A DNA stretch of 64,000 bases, taken from Mycobacterium intermedium (GTDB taxonomy: Bacteria > Actinomycetota > Actinomycetes > Mycobacteriales > Mycobacteriaceae). The first letter of the stretch is position 1; each line of letters begins with the position of its first letter. The position numbers and the translations under genes are program-made. The notes beneath the pieces were generated by a model. That model worked only from the letters and a program-made list of their open reading frames with translations. It had not been told where the DNA came from and did not search any database. This document shows, piece by piece, positions 55,682-64,000 of this stretch. The DNA is taken from positions 1 through 64,000 of the forward strand of contig NZ_MVHT01000025.1 of NCBI RefSeq assembly GCF_002086275.1. The letters run 5' to 3'.

Positions 55682-56472
55682 CCACCGGCCAGCCTGCGCC
55701 CCAGGTCGGGGGCAATCGTCCCAGCCAGCGCGTCCTGGTGATCATCCCCACCTACAACGAACTGGAAAACCTGCCGCTGATCCATCGACGGGTCAGGGAG
55801 GCCTGCCCCGACGTGCACGTGCTCGTTGTCGACGACAACAGCCCCGACGGCACCGGCAAACTCGCCGACGAGCTGTCGGAGGCCGACGCCGGACGCACCC
55901 ACGTACTGCACCGCACCGCCAAGAATGGTTTGGGCGCGGCGTACCTCGAAGGTTTTGCCTGGGGACTGAGCCGGGACTACTCAGTACTCGTCGAGATGGA
56001 CGCCGACGGCAGTCACGCGCCGGAGCAGCTCTACCGCCTGCTGGATGCCGTCGACGGCGGAGCCGACCTGGCGATTGGCTCGCGCTACGTCTACGGCGGC
56101 ACGGTGCGCAACTGGCCGTGGCGACGGCTGGCGTTGTCCAAGACCGCCAACACCTATTCCCGGCTGGCACTCGGGATCGGTGTCCACGACATCACCGCCG
56201 GCTACCGCGCCTACCGTCGTGAGGTGCTGGAAAGCATCGATCTGTCCAGCGTGGACTCCAAGGGCTACTGCTTCCAGATCGAGATGACCTGGCGCGCGGT
56301 GAACGGCGGTTACGTCGTGGTCGAGGTGCCGATCACCTTCACCGAGCGGGAGATCGGCGTGTCGAAGATGAGCGGGTCCAACATCCGCGAGGCCCTGGTC
56401 AAGGTCACCCGGTGGGGCATCGAGGGCAGGCGCGAGCGGGCGCGGGCTGCCCGGGCGGGCAACCGCGCGTAA
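55678..56472 (+). CDS. ppm1: Polyprenol-phosphate mannosyltransferase Ppm1
   Basis: A 264-residue GT2 glycosyltransferase making polyprenyl-phosphate-mannose from GDP-mannose, the donor for lipomannan, lipoarabinomannan and protein mannosylation. [29 protein letters not shown] and the metal-binding [12 protein letters not shown] are dolichol-phosphate-mannose synthase motifs. There are no transmembrane segments, so membrane attachment probably comes from Lnt. The ATG overlaps the lnt stop by 4 nt, which keeps the partners coupled. Confidence 0.96.
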   Translation: MTTGQPAPQVGGNRPSQRVLVIIPTYNELENLPLIHRRVREACPDVHVLVVDDNSPDGTGKLADELSEADAGRTHVLHRTAKNGLGAAYLEGFAWGLSRDYSVLVEMDADGSHAPEQLYRLLDAVDGGADLAIGSRYVYGGTVRNWPWRRLALSKTANTYSRLALGIGVHDITAGYRAYRREVLESIDLSSVDSKGYCFQIEMTWRAVNGGYVVVEVPITFTEREIGVSKMSGSNIREALVKVTRWGIEGRRERARAARAGNRA

Positions 56473-56498
56473 TTCCGACTCTTCGACTCAGGGAGCCA

Positions 56499-56513
56499 GG
56501 GGCGATCAGCCCC
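56499..56513. terminator. Short GC hairpin between convergent ppm1 and rbpA
   Basis: GGGGC-GATCA-GCCCC forms a 5-bp stem between the two convergent genes, partly inside the last codons of rbpA. No U tract follows on either strand, so intrinsic termination is uncertain. Confidence 0.3.
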
Positions 56514-56841
56514 GGCGGCGCGACCTGATCAATTCGAGCCGCTCCTTGAGCAGCTCTTCCAGCTCCTCGATCGAGCGCCGCTCCAGCAGCATGTCCCAGT
56601 GGGTGCGGGGCGGCTTGACCTTCTTCGGCTCGGGCAGGTCGCCCTCGATCAGGGTGCCTTCCATGCCGTTGCGGCACAGCCAGGTGCCGGGGATTTCGGC
56701 GTCATCGGCGAAGGGGACCTCGAACTCCTCGCCGTTCTCGGTGCGGTACCGAGCGATCTGGCGGGGGGCCAGGTCGTGATTACGATCCGTCTCATAGCTC
56801 ACGGCTCCGAGCCGGCTGCCTCTAAGAACACGATCAGCCAT
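56506..56841 (-). CDS. rbpA: RNA polymerase-binding protein RbpA
   Basis: A 111-residue essential actinobacterial transcription factor that stabilises the open complex of sigma A/B holoenzyme. The N-terminal tail (ADRVLRGSRLGAVSYETDRN), core domain (residues ~28-70), basic linker (PEPKKVKPPRTHWDMLLERR) and C-terminal sigma-interaction helices (SIEELEELLKERLELIR) are all intact. An ECF-type promoter at 56912-56938 precedes it. It is divergent from the zinc-finger-like gene and convergent with ppm1, as in M. tuberculosis (Rv2050). Confidence 0.97.
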   Translation of the reverse strand: MADRVLRGSRLGAVSYETDRNHDLAPRQIARYRTENGEEFEVPFADDAEIPGTWLCRNGMEGTLIEGDLPEPKKVKPPRTHWDMLLERRSIEELEELLKERLELIRSRRRG

Positions 56842-56911
56842 TGGCGCTGCTCCTTTTGGTGCGGTGAGCTTGCAATGCTCCCGTATTGCGATTCTTCCAA
56901 CCGCTTAAGCA

Positions 56912-56938
56912 AACGTTAAGGCGGTCTGCGTAGTTCCC
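56912..56938 (-). promoter_or_regulatory. ECF (SigE/SigH-type) promoter of rbpA
   Basis: On the minus strand GGGAACT (56938 to 56932), 16 nt, then CGTT (56915 to 56912). It would start transcription near 56905, giving a leader of about 64 nt before the ATG at 56841. It matches the element before fxsA, and suggests stress induction of rbpA. Confidence 0.6.
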
Positions 56939-57007
56939 GGCCGCGTCTTGCGCGACGCGACAGTCAATAATACCGGGAAGATGCCGGAGTCGAGCCCCGC
57001 TCGGGAC

Positions 57008-57013
57008 TAAAGT
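57008..57013 (+). promoter_or_regulatory. -10 box of the zinc-finger-like gene, leaderless layout
   Basis: TAAAGT fits TANNNT and ends 7 nt before the GTG at 57021. Confidence 0.5.
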
Positions 57014-57020
57014 CTGCACC

Positions 57021-57392
57021 GTGAGTGCCGCCCGACGTCAGCGAGCCCGGCCCCAGCCCTGCCGGTGGTGCGGACGGGACGTGGCCGATGCAGGCATGGG
57101 CCGTCGCCGTCAGTACTGCCGCCAGTCCTGTCGACAGCGGGCCTATGAACAGCGAGCAATGATCACCCGTGGTCAGGCCGGGGTCTCCTTGGCTCTGCCC
57201 GCCGATGCGGTGGTGCTGACGGCCGACGAGGCTGCGGACCTCTCCGACCGCGTCTACCAGGTGCGATGTGCGGCTGAAGACGTCGCCACGGCACTCGACG
57301 AAGGCGCCGCGGCCGCCGAACTGCGCGAATTGTGCGAGGAGTTGATCCGGGCGGCCAGGGCCGCCGACGGGTGGCGACGGGTGGGTGTGTAG
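57021..57392 (+). CDS. Small zinc-finger-like protein (Rv2049c-like)
   Basis: A 123-residue protein with a basic N-terminus holding paired cysteines (PCRWCGRD and QYCRQSCRQRAY) that could bind one zinc ion, followed by an acidic helical region (residues ~50-115). The arrangement resembles FCS/RNHCP-like short zinc ribbons and suggests nucleic-acid or protein binding. It lies between rbpA and pks12, as Rv2049c does. Function unknown. The GTG start is supported by the -10 box. Confidence 0.82.
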   Translation: MSAARRQRARPQPCRWCGRDVADAGMGRRRQYCRQSCRQRAYEQRAMITRGQAGVSLALPADAVVLTADEAADLSDRVYQVRCAAEDVATALDEGAAAAELRELCEELIRAARAADGWRRVGV

Positions 57393-57667
57393 CCCGCCAA
57401 GCCCGCTGCAACGGTAAAGTCGCGCCATGGATGGCAGGCCACGCGGGGGCGCACGGACGGCCTGCCGTTTTTCGTACAGCTGGGAGTATCGGACGTTTTG
57501 AAATCCTGCCGGAGTTGGCGATACTCACGAGCGAGTTTCTTGGGTCGGAGCGCGCGATGCAGGTCGACCTGACAACGACGTCGTGTCGTGCAGCAGCGTC
57601 GGTGACGCGGCGAGAGCCGGATCCGACAGTCGAAGACGACTAAGACTAAGTAGGCGAGGGTTTAGTA
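57393..57667. other. Intergenic region before pks12
   Basis: About 275 bases without a gene. I see no clear ECF or TANNNT-start promoter next to the pks12 ATG and no convincing hairpin. It presumably holds the pks12 promoter and 5' leader. Confidence 0.5.
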
Positions 57668-60600
57668 ATGGTTGACCAACTCCAGCATGCAACCGAAGCG
57701 TTGCGGAAAGCGCTGGTCCAGGTTGAACGCCTGAAGCGCACCAACCGTGCGTTGCTGGAGCGCTCGAGTGAGCCCATCGCCATCGTGGGCATGTCGTGCC
57801 GCTTCCCGGGCGGGGTCGACTCGCCGGAAGCGTTGTGGCAGATGGTCGCCGAAGGTCGCGACGTCATCTCCGATTTCCCCACCGACCGGGGCTGGGACCT
57901 GTCCAGCCTGTTCGACCCCGACCCTGACGCACGCCACAAGACCTACGCCCGCACCGGCGGTTTCGTCGACGGCGTCGCCGACTTCGATCCCGCCTTCTTC
58001 GGTATCGCGCCGAGTGAGGCGCTGGCCATGGATCCCCAACACCGGATGTTGCTGGAGTTGTCCTGGGAGGCGCTGGAGCGCGCGGGAATCGATCCGACCG
58101 GACTTCGGGGCAGTGCCACCGGTGTGTTTGCTGGACTGATCGTTCAGGGCTACGGCATGTTGGCCGAGGAGATCGAGGGCTACCGCCTCACCGGCATGAC
58201 CTCCAGCGTCGCGTCCGGCCGGGTGTCCTATGTGCTCGGGCTGGAAGGCCCGGCGGTGTCGGTGGACACCGCATGTTCGTCGTCGCTGGTGGCATTGCAC
58301 ATGGCGGTGCAGTCGCTGCGTACGGGCGAGTGCGACCTGGCCCTGGCCGGCGGCGCGACCGTCAACGCCACGCCAACCGTCTTCGTCGAGTTCAGTCGGC
58401 ACCGCGGGCTGGCGCCGGACGGGCGCTGCAAGGCCTACGCCGGCGCGGCCGACGGTGTCGGCTGGTCCGAGGGTGGGGCGATTCTGGTCGTCGAGCGGCT
58501 CTCGGACGCGCAGCGGCTGGGCCATCCGGTGCTGGCGGTGGTGCGGGGGACGGCGGTCAACCAAGACGGCGCCTCCAACGGCCTGACCGCGCCCAACGGC
58601 CCGTCGCAGCAACGGGTCGTGCGCGCCGCGCTGGAAAACGCCGGTCTGTCGACGGCGGATGTCGACGTGGTCGAGGGCCACGGCACCGGCACGACACTGG
58701 GCGATCCGATCGAGGCCCAGGCGCTGCTGGCGACCTACGGGCAGGGCCGGTCGGAGCCGCTTTGGCTGGGTTCCGTGAAGTCCAACATGGGTCACACGCA
58801 GGCCGCTGCGGGGGTGGCGGGCGTGATCAAGATGGTGCAGGCGATGCGCCACGAGGTGTTGCCGCCGACGTTGCACGTCGACCAGCCCAGCCCCCATGTG
58901 GACTGGTCGGCGGGGGCGGTGTCGCTGCTGACCGAGCCCCAGCCCTGGCCGGCGAACGGTCGCGCGCGGCGCGCCGGGGTGTCGTCGTTCGGGATCAGCG
59001 GCACCAACGCCCACGTCATCGTGGAAGCCGTCGACGCCGCCAACGCCGCCGCGCAGCAGCAGCGCGAATCCGGCCCGACGCTGCCGGCGGTGCCGTGGGT
59101 GGTGTCGGCCAAGTCGGCGACGGCGCTTCGGGCGCAGGCCGCGCGGCTGGCCGAGCACCTGCGCACCCATGAACTCGATGTTGCTGACGTGGCGTGGACG
59201 TTGGCCGGGCGGTCGGCCTTCGAGCACCGGGCCGTGGTCGTCGGTGGCGACCGTGCCAGTTTGCTGGCCGGGCTGGAAGAACTGGCCGATCCCGATCGCG
59301 ATGACGTCTTCAGTGTGATCCGCGGCTCGGCTCAGCCCGCCGGCAAGACGGCGTTCGTGTTCCCCGGCCAGGGCTCGCAATGGGTGGGCATGGGCGTCGA
59401 ATTGCTGGACACCGCACCGGTATTCGCCCAACACATCGACGCGTGCGCCGAGGCCTTCGCGGAGTTCGTCGACTGGTCGCTGATCGACGTGCTGCGCGGC
59501 GCGCCCGGTGCACCGGGGCTGGACCGGGTGGACGTGGTGCAACCGGTGCTGTTCGCGGTGATGGTGTCGCTGGCCGAGTTGTGGAAGTCGGTCGGGGTGC
59601 GCCCCGATGCCGTGATCGGCCATTCCCAGGGTGAAATCGCCGCCGCCTACGTCGCCGGCGCGCTGTCCCTGCGCGACGCCGCCAAGGTGGTCACGCTGCG
59701 CAGCAAGTTGCTCACCGGCCTGGCCGGTCCGGGCGGCATGGTGTCGATCGCCTGCAGCGCCGAGCAGGCGCGAGAGTTGTTGGTGCCGTTCGAAAATCGG
59801 ATCGGCATCGCCGCGGTCAACGGCCGCGCGGCCGTGGTGGTGTCCGGCGAGGTGGCGGCGCTCGACGAGCTGATCGCGGTCTGCACCGACAAGCAACTGC
59901 GCACCCGCCGGATCGAGGTCGACTACGCGTCGCACTCGCCGGAGGTCGAGGCGATCCGCGCCGAGCTCATCGAAGCGCTGGCCGATATCGAGCCACAGTC
60001 GTCGCGGACGGTGTTCTTCTCCACCGTCACCGGAAACCGTTTGGACACAGCCGGTTTGGATGCCCAGTACTGGTACCGCAACATCCGCCAGACGGTCGAG
60101 CTGGACCGGGCGGTGCGCAGCGCGTGCGAGCACGGCTACCGCACCTTCATCGAGTCCAGCCCGCACCCGGCGTTGATCGCCGGTGTCGAAGACACCGTGA
60201 ACGACTGCCTGTCAGGTGACGGCAACGCTGCTCCCGCAGCGGTTGTCGTCCCGACGCTGGGCCGCGAGGACGGGGGACTGCAGCGGTTCCTGTCGTCGGC
60301 CGCGTCGGCCTTCGTCGCCGGCGTCGCGGTGGACTGGCGTGGCATGTTGGGCGGTGCACGCCACGTCGAGTTGCCGACGTATGCCTTTGACCGGCGGCGC
60401 TTTTGGATTGCGGGTGAAGGCATCGCCGCCGACGCGCACGGATTGGGGCTCGGTACCAGTGACCACCCGCTGCTGCACGCGGTGGTCGAGTTGCCCGCCT
60501 CGGGCGGGGTGGTGTTGACCGGCCGCCTGGCCCCAAACGTCCAAGGGTGGTTGGCCGATCACGCGGTCTCGGGCACGGCGGTGTTCCCCGGCGCGGGCTT

Positions 60601-63600
60601 TGTCGAGCTCGCCGTCCGGGCCGGTGACGAGGTCGGCTGTTCGGTGGTCGACGAGCTGACCCTGCGCACCCCGATGCTCATCTCCGAGTCGAATGCGGTT
60701 GCGCTGCAGGTGGTTGTCGGTGCCGCCACGGAGTCGGGCCAGCGCAGCGTGTCTGTCTATTCCCGCTCCGAGGCCGGTGCGGGGGCGGTGTGGGTATGCC
60801 ACGCGGAGGGGACGTTGCGCTCCGGGACCATCGAGCCCGGCGCGGACCTGTCGGCGTGGCCGCCCGCCGGCGCGGCCGCGGTCGACATTTCCGACGGCTA
60901 CGACCGGTTGGCCGCGCGCGGATACGGCTACGGCCCGGCGTTCCGTGGATTGACCGCGGTGTGGGCCCGAGGCGACGAGATGTTCGCAGAGGTACGGCTG
61001 CCCGAAGCGGCGGGCAGCGTCACCGGATTCGGCGTGCATCCCGCGCTGCTGGACGCCGCGTTGCACGCGGCCGTCATCGCCAACCCGGATGCCGAGCTGG
61101 TGTTGCCGTTCGCCTGGCAGGGTGTGTCGTTGCATGCCGCGGGCGCATCGGCGGTGCGGGTCCGGATAGCGCCGGCCGGACCGTCGGCGGTGTCGATCGA
61201 ACTGGCCGACGGCCTTGGGTTGCCGGTGCTCTCGGTCGAGGCGATGGTCGCCCGCCCGCTCAGCGAGCAGCAGCTGCGCGCCGCGGTTTCCGGCACCGGG
61301 CCCGACCGGCTGTTCGAACTGGTCTGGTCACCGGCGCCGGCATCCGGCACGTCCTCGAATGAGTCACCCGCCTACGAGATCTTCGAATCCGTTGTGGCCG
61401 AGCATGATCCGGTGACAGGCGCCTACCAGCGCACCCACCGGGCGTTGGCTGCCGTGCAGTCCTGGTTGACCGATCACGACTCCGGCGTGTTGGTGGTGGC
61501 GACCCGGGGCGCGGTGGCGCTGCCCGGTGAGGACGTCACCGACCTGGCGGGCGCAGCGGTGTGGGGGCTGGTGCGTTCGGCGCAGACGGAAAACCCAGGC
61601 CGGTTTGTTCTGGTGGATTCCGATGCACCACTTGATGATTCCGCGGTAGCCACGGCCCTGGCCGCTGGCGAGCCGCAGGTAGTGCTGCGCGACGGGCAGG
61701 CATACACCGCACGGGTGCACGGCAGCCGCGCAATTGACAGTCTGCTGGTGCCGCCCGCTGAGGGTCCATGGCGGCTGGGCCTGAGCAGCGCCGGCACCTT
61801 CGAAAATCTGCAGCTGGAGCCGGTTCCCAACGCCGACGCTCCGTTGGAACCGGGTCAGGTCCGGGTGGCGCTGCGCGCCATCGCGGCCAACTTCCGCGAC
61901 ATCATGATCACCCTGGGCATGTTCACCCACGAGGCCTTGCTCGGCGGCGAGGGCGCCGGTGTGGTCGTCGAGGTCGGCCCGGGCGTCACCGAATTCTCGG
62001 TCGGTGATTCGGTGTACGGGTTCTTCCCCGACGGCAGCGGCACGCTGGTCCCCGGCGACACGCGACTGCTACTGCCCATGCCCGCGGACTGGTCATACGC
62101 CGAAGCCGCCGCCATCTCGGCCGTTTTCACCACCGCCTACATGGCGTTCGTGCACCTGGCCGAGGTGCGGCCGGGACAGCGGGTGTTGATTCACGCCGCC
62201 GCCGGTGGTGTGGGCATGGCGGCCGTGCAGCTCGGCCGCCACCTGGGCTTGGACATGTACGTCACGGCCAGCAAGGGCAAGTGGGACACCCTGCGCGCCA
62301 TGGGCTTCGACGACGACCACATCTCCGATTCGCGCAGCCTGGACTTCGAGGAGAAGTTCCGTGCGGCCACCGGCGGGCAGGGCATGGATGTGGTGCTCGA
62401 CTCACTGGCCGGCGAATTCGTCGACGCATCACTGCGTTTGGTCGCCCCGGGCGGGATCTTCCTTGAGATGGGCAAGACCGACATCCGCGATCCCGGCGCG
62501 ATCGCCGAGGAATACCCGGGCGTGGGCTACCGCGCCTTCGACCTCTTCGAGCCGGGCCGGCCGCGCATGCACCAGTGGATGCTCGAGCTCGCCGAACTCT
62601 TCGACACCGGCGTGCTGCGCCCCTTGCCGGTCACGACATTCGACGTGCGCCGGGCACCGGCGGCGCTGCGGTACCTGAGTCAGGCCCGCCACATCGGCAA
62701 GGTCGTCATGACGGTGCCTTTTGGCCCAGGTGGTGCACTGGGTACCGGCACCGTCCTGATCACCGGCGGTACCGGAATGGCCGGTTCGGCGCTGGCGCGT
62801 CACGCGGTGACTCGGCACGGGGCACGTCACCTGGTGTTGCTGAGCCGACGCGGCCCGGACGCACCCGAAGCCGCGGAGTTGGTTGCCGAATTGACCGCGG
62901 CCGGTGCGCAGGTCCAGGTTGTCGCCTGCGATGCGGCCGACCGTGCGGCGCTGGCCAAGGTGATCGAAGACATCCCCGCGCAACACCCGCTGACGGCGGT
63001 GATCCACGCCGCCGGTGTGCTCGATGACGCCGTGATTTCGTCCCTGACGCCGGACCGCGTCGATACGGTGTTGCGCGCCAAGGTGGATGCCGCGTGGAAC
63101 CTGCACGAGCTGACCCGCGATCTGAATCTGTCTGCGTTCGTGCTGTTTTCGTCCATGGCCGGGCTGGTGGGCTCGTCGGGCCAGGGCAACTATGCGGCGG
63201 CGAACTGCTTCTTGGACGCGCTGGCCGCGCACCGCCGTGCCCATCGTCTGCCGGCCATGTCGCTGGGCTGGGGTCTGTGGGATCAGGCCAGCGCGATGAC
63301 GGGTGGAATGGACGACGCCGATCGCGCCCGACTGGCCCGTGACGGCATCCTGGCGTTGTCGTCAGACGACGCGCTGGAGTTGTTCGACACCGCGTTGATC
63401 GTCGACGAGCCGTTCTTGGTGCCCGCCCGCATCGATCTGGCGGCGCTGCGCGCCCACGCCGTTGCGGTGCCGCCGATGTTCAGTGACCTGATCAGCGCGC
63501 CGATCCGTCGGCAGGTCGACGACTCGCTGGCCGCGGCGAAGTCGAAATCGGCGCTGGCGCACCGCCTGCACGGCCTGCCCGAGGCCGAACAGCATGCCGT

Positions 63601-64000
63601 CCTGCTCGACCTGGTGCGGTCCCACATCGCCACGGTGCTGGGCAACGTCACGCCCGAAGCCATCGACCCCGACAAGGCGTTCCAGGACTTGGGTTTCGAT
63701 TCGCTGACCGCCGTCGAGATGCGTAACCGGCTCAAATCCGCGACCGGCCTTTCCCTTTCACCGACGCTCATCTTCGACTACCCGACACCGAGCGGACTGG
63801 CGACCTACATCCGCACCGAACTTGCCGGGGTTCCACAAGAAATCAAGCCCACTCCCGCGGTTCGCCCCACCGGCGACGACCCCATCGCCATCGTGGGCAT
63901 GTCATGCCGCTACCCGGGTGGTGTCGAGTCCCCAGAAGACCTGTGGGACATGCTGGTTGCGGGCCGGGACGTGCTCTCGGACTTCCCCACCGACCGCGGT
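57668..64000 (+). CDS. pks12: Mycoketide synthase Pks12, N-terminal part (runs off the window)
   Basis: Start of a modular type I polyketide synthase; 2111 codons are in the window. A coiled docking segment (residues 2-34) precedes KS1 (~36-455; Cys203 in VDTACSSS). AT1 (~559-880) has Ser653 in GHSQG and YASH at 753-756, signs of methylmalonyl-CoA choice. DH (~931-1200) has H965-xxx-G-xxxx-P. ER is at ~1360-1680 (NADPH loop near 1509) and KR at ~1695-1880. ACP has Ser2012 in [11 protein letters not shown]2 starts at ~2072. Pks12 makes the fully reduced, methyl-branched chain of mannosyl-beta-1-phosphomycoketide in M. tuberculosis. The ATG at 57668 is used. Confidence 0.95.
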   Translation, partial: MVDQLQHATEALRKALVQVERLKRTNRALLERSSEPIAIVGMSCRFPGGVDSPEALWQMVAEGRDVISDFPTDRGWDLSSLFDPDPDARHKTYARTGGFVDGVADFDPAFFGIAPSEALAMDPQHRMLLELSWEALERAGIDPTGLRGSATGVFAGLIVQGYGMLAEEIEGYRLTGMTSSVASGRVSYVLGLEGPAVSVDTACSSSLVALHMAVQSLRTGECDLALAGGATVNATPTVFVEFSRHRGLAPDGRCKAYAGAADGVGWSEGGAILVVERLSDAQRLGHPVLAVVRGTAVNQDGASNGLTAPNGPSQQRVVRAALENAGLSTADVDVVEGHGTGTTLGDPIEAQALLATYGQGRSEPLWLGSVKSNMGHTQAAAGVAGVIKMVQAMRHEVLPPTLHVDQPSPHVDWSAGAVSLLTEPQPWPANGRARRAGVSSFGISGTNAHVIVEAVDAANAAAQQQRESGPTLPAVPWVVSAKSATALRAQAARLAEHLRTHELDVADVAWTLAGRSAFEHRAVVVGGDRASLLAGLEELADPDRDDVFSVIRGSAQPAGKTAFVFPGQGSQWVGMGVELLDTAPVFAQHIDACAEAFAEFVDWSLIDVLRGAPGAPGLDRVDVVQPVLFAVMVSLAELWKSVGVRPDAVIGHSQGEIAAAYVAGALSLRDAAKVVTLRSKLLTGLAGPGGMVSIACSAEQARELLVPFENRIGIAAVNGRAAVVVSGEVAALDELIAVCTDKQLRTRRIEVDYASHSPEVEAIRAELIEALADIEPQSSRTVFFSTVTGNRLDTAGLDAQYWYRNIRQTVELDRAVRSACEHGYRTFIESSPHPALIAGVEDTVNDCLSGDGNAAPAAVVVPTLGREDGGLQRFLSSAASAFVAGVAVDWRGMLGGARHVELPTYAFDRRRFWIAGEGIAADAHGLGLGTSDHPLLHAVVELPASGGVVLTGRLAPNVQGWLADHAVSGTAVFPGAGFVELAVRAGDEVGCSVVDELTLRTPMLISESNAVALQVVVGAATESGQRSVSVYSRSEAGAGAVWVCHAEGTLRSGTIEPGADLSAWPPAGAAAVDISDGYDRLAARGYGYGPAFRGLTAVWARGDEMFAEVRLPEAAGSVTGFGVHPALLDAALHAAVIANPDAELVLPFAWQGVSLHAAGASAVRVRIAPAGPSAVSIELADGLGLPVLSVEAMVARPLSEQQLRAAVSGTGPDRLFELVWSPAPASGTSSNESPAYEIFESVVAEHDPVTGAYQRTHRALAAVQSWLTDHDSGVLVVATRGAVALPGEDVTDLAGAAVWGLVRSAQTENPGRFVLVDSDAPLDDSAVATALAAGEPQVVLRDGQAYTARVHGSRAIDSLLVPPAEGPWRLGLSSAGTFENLQLEPVPNADAPLEPGQVRVALRAIAANFRDIMITLGMFTHEALLGGEGAGVVVEVGPGVTEFSVGDSVYGFFPDGSGTLVPGDTRLLLPMPADWSYAEAAAISAVFTTAYMAFVHLAEVRPGQRVLIHAAAGGVGMAAVQLGRHLGLDMYVTASKGKWDTLRAMGFDDDHISDSRSLDFEEKFRAATGGQGMDVVLDSLAGEFVDASLRLVAPGGIFLEMGKTDIRDPGAIAEEYPGVGYRAFDLFEPGRPRMHQWMLELAELFDTGVLRPLPVTTFDVRRAPAALRYLSQARHIGKVVMTVPFGPGGALGTGTVLITGGTGMAGSALARHAVTRHGARHLVLLSRRGPDAPEAAELVAELTAAGAQVQVVACDAADRAALAKVIEDIPAQHPLTAVIHAAGVLDDAVISSLTPDRVDTVLRAKVDAAWNLHELTRDLNLSAFVLFSSMAGLVGSSGQGNYAAANCFLDALAAHRRAHRLPAMSLGWGLWDQASAMTGGMDDADRARLARDGILALSSDDALELFDTALIVDEPFLVPARIDLAALRAHAVAVPPMFSDLISAPIRRQVDDSLAAAKSKSALAHRLHGLPEAEQHAVLLDLVRSHIATVLGNVTPEAIDPDKAFQDLGFDSLTAVEMRNRLKSATGLSLSPTLIFDYPTPSGLATYIRTELAGVPQEIKPTPAVRPTGDDPIAIVGMSCRYPGGVESPEDLWDMLVAGRDVLSDFPTDRG

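Noticed and set aside
57662..60166. 834-codon open frame antisense to pks12
   Set aside because: Very Arg/His/Gly/Gln-rich, no domain, exactly opposite conserved KS-AT coding sequence. Shadow of biased codon use.

Overview
The window is mycobacterial chromosome. The evidence is high GC content, PE, PPE and PE_PGRS genes, a complete Pup-proteasome region, the TatA-TatC pair, RbpA, a BlaC-type beta-lactamase with the SDG motif, and the start of a Pks12-type polyketide synthase. Gene order follows, in reverse, the M. tuberculosis segment from about Rv2117 to Rv2048c. It is not M. tuberculosis itself. Lnt and Ppm1 are two separate genes, no sigC lies beside blaC, and several accessory genes differ. 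A slow-growing, PGRS-bearing non-tuberculous Mycobacterium is the best guess; I do not name a species. Comparisons with Rv numbers are from memory.

Layout. (1) 1-2074: the 3' end of a PE_PGRS gene, a short PE gene, a DUF503 gene and the lipoprotein lppK. (2) 2347-9609: the pupylation-proteasome block, with the ATPase mpa, two conserved genes, dop, pup, prcB and prcA. A solitary PPE-PPW gene follows on the other strand. (3) 11453-16100: pafA (Pup ligase), pafB-pafC (DNA-damage transcription activator), tatA, tatC. (4) 16182-21897: helicase helY, a Pro/Gln/Tyr-rich DUF4333 membrane protein, a 5'-3' exonuclease and peptidase pepE. (5) 21894-29145: a lower-GC, six-gene minus-strand locus in the position of Rv2078-Rv2083. 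It has a DUF2563 helical protein, a 782-residue large protein, three membrane or acidic/proline-rich proteins and a 715-residue protein. It looks like an ESX-associated accessory locus of unknown function and is the least explained part of the window. (6) 29314-50000: a secreted PI-PLC-like enzyme, an F420-type reductase and most of the aerobic cobalamin pathway (cobL, cobM, cobK, cobIJ, cobH, cobG, cobN). Interleaved are blaC, two FAD monooxygenase-like genes, a multispanning DUF6541-like protein, an SDR, a hydrolase and a rhodanese. (7) 50123-57392: an FMN/F420-binding protein, a DJ-1/PfpI protein, a deletion remnant of a dienelactone hydrolase, fxsA, an amidohydrolase, lnt, ppm1, rbpA and a small zinc-finger-like protein. 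(8) 57668-end: pks12, with the first full module and the start of the second ketosynthase.

Regulation visible in the sequence. At least nine genes have a TANNNT-like -10 box ending 6-7 nt before the start codon, the layout of leaderless mycobacterial transcripts. rbpA and fxsA each have a GGGAACT...CGTT element typical of SigE/SigH-type ECF promoters. A perfect 15-bp palindrome precedes one monooxygenase gene. Two intergenic 13-bp inverted repeats of matching layout (before helY and after cobN) suggest a small interspersed repeat family. I saw no tRNA, rRNA, insertion sequence or CRISPR array.
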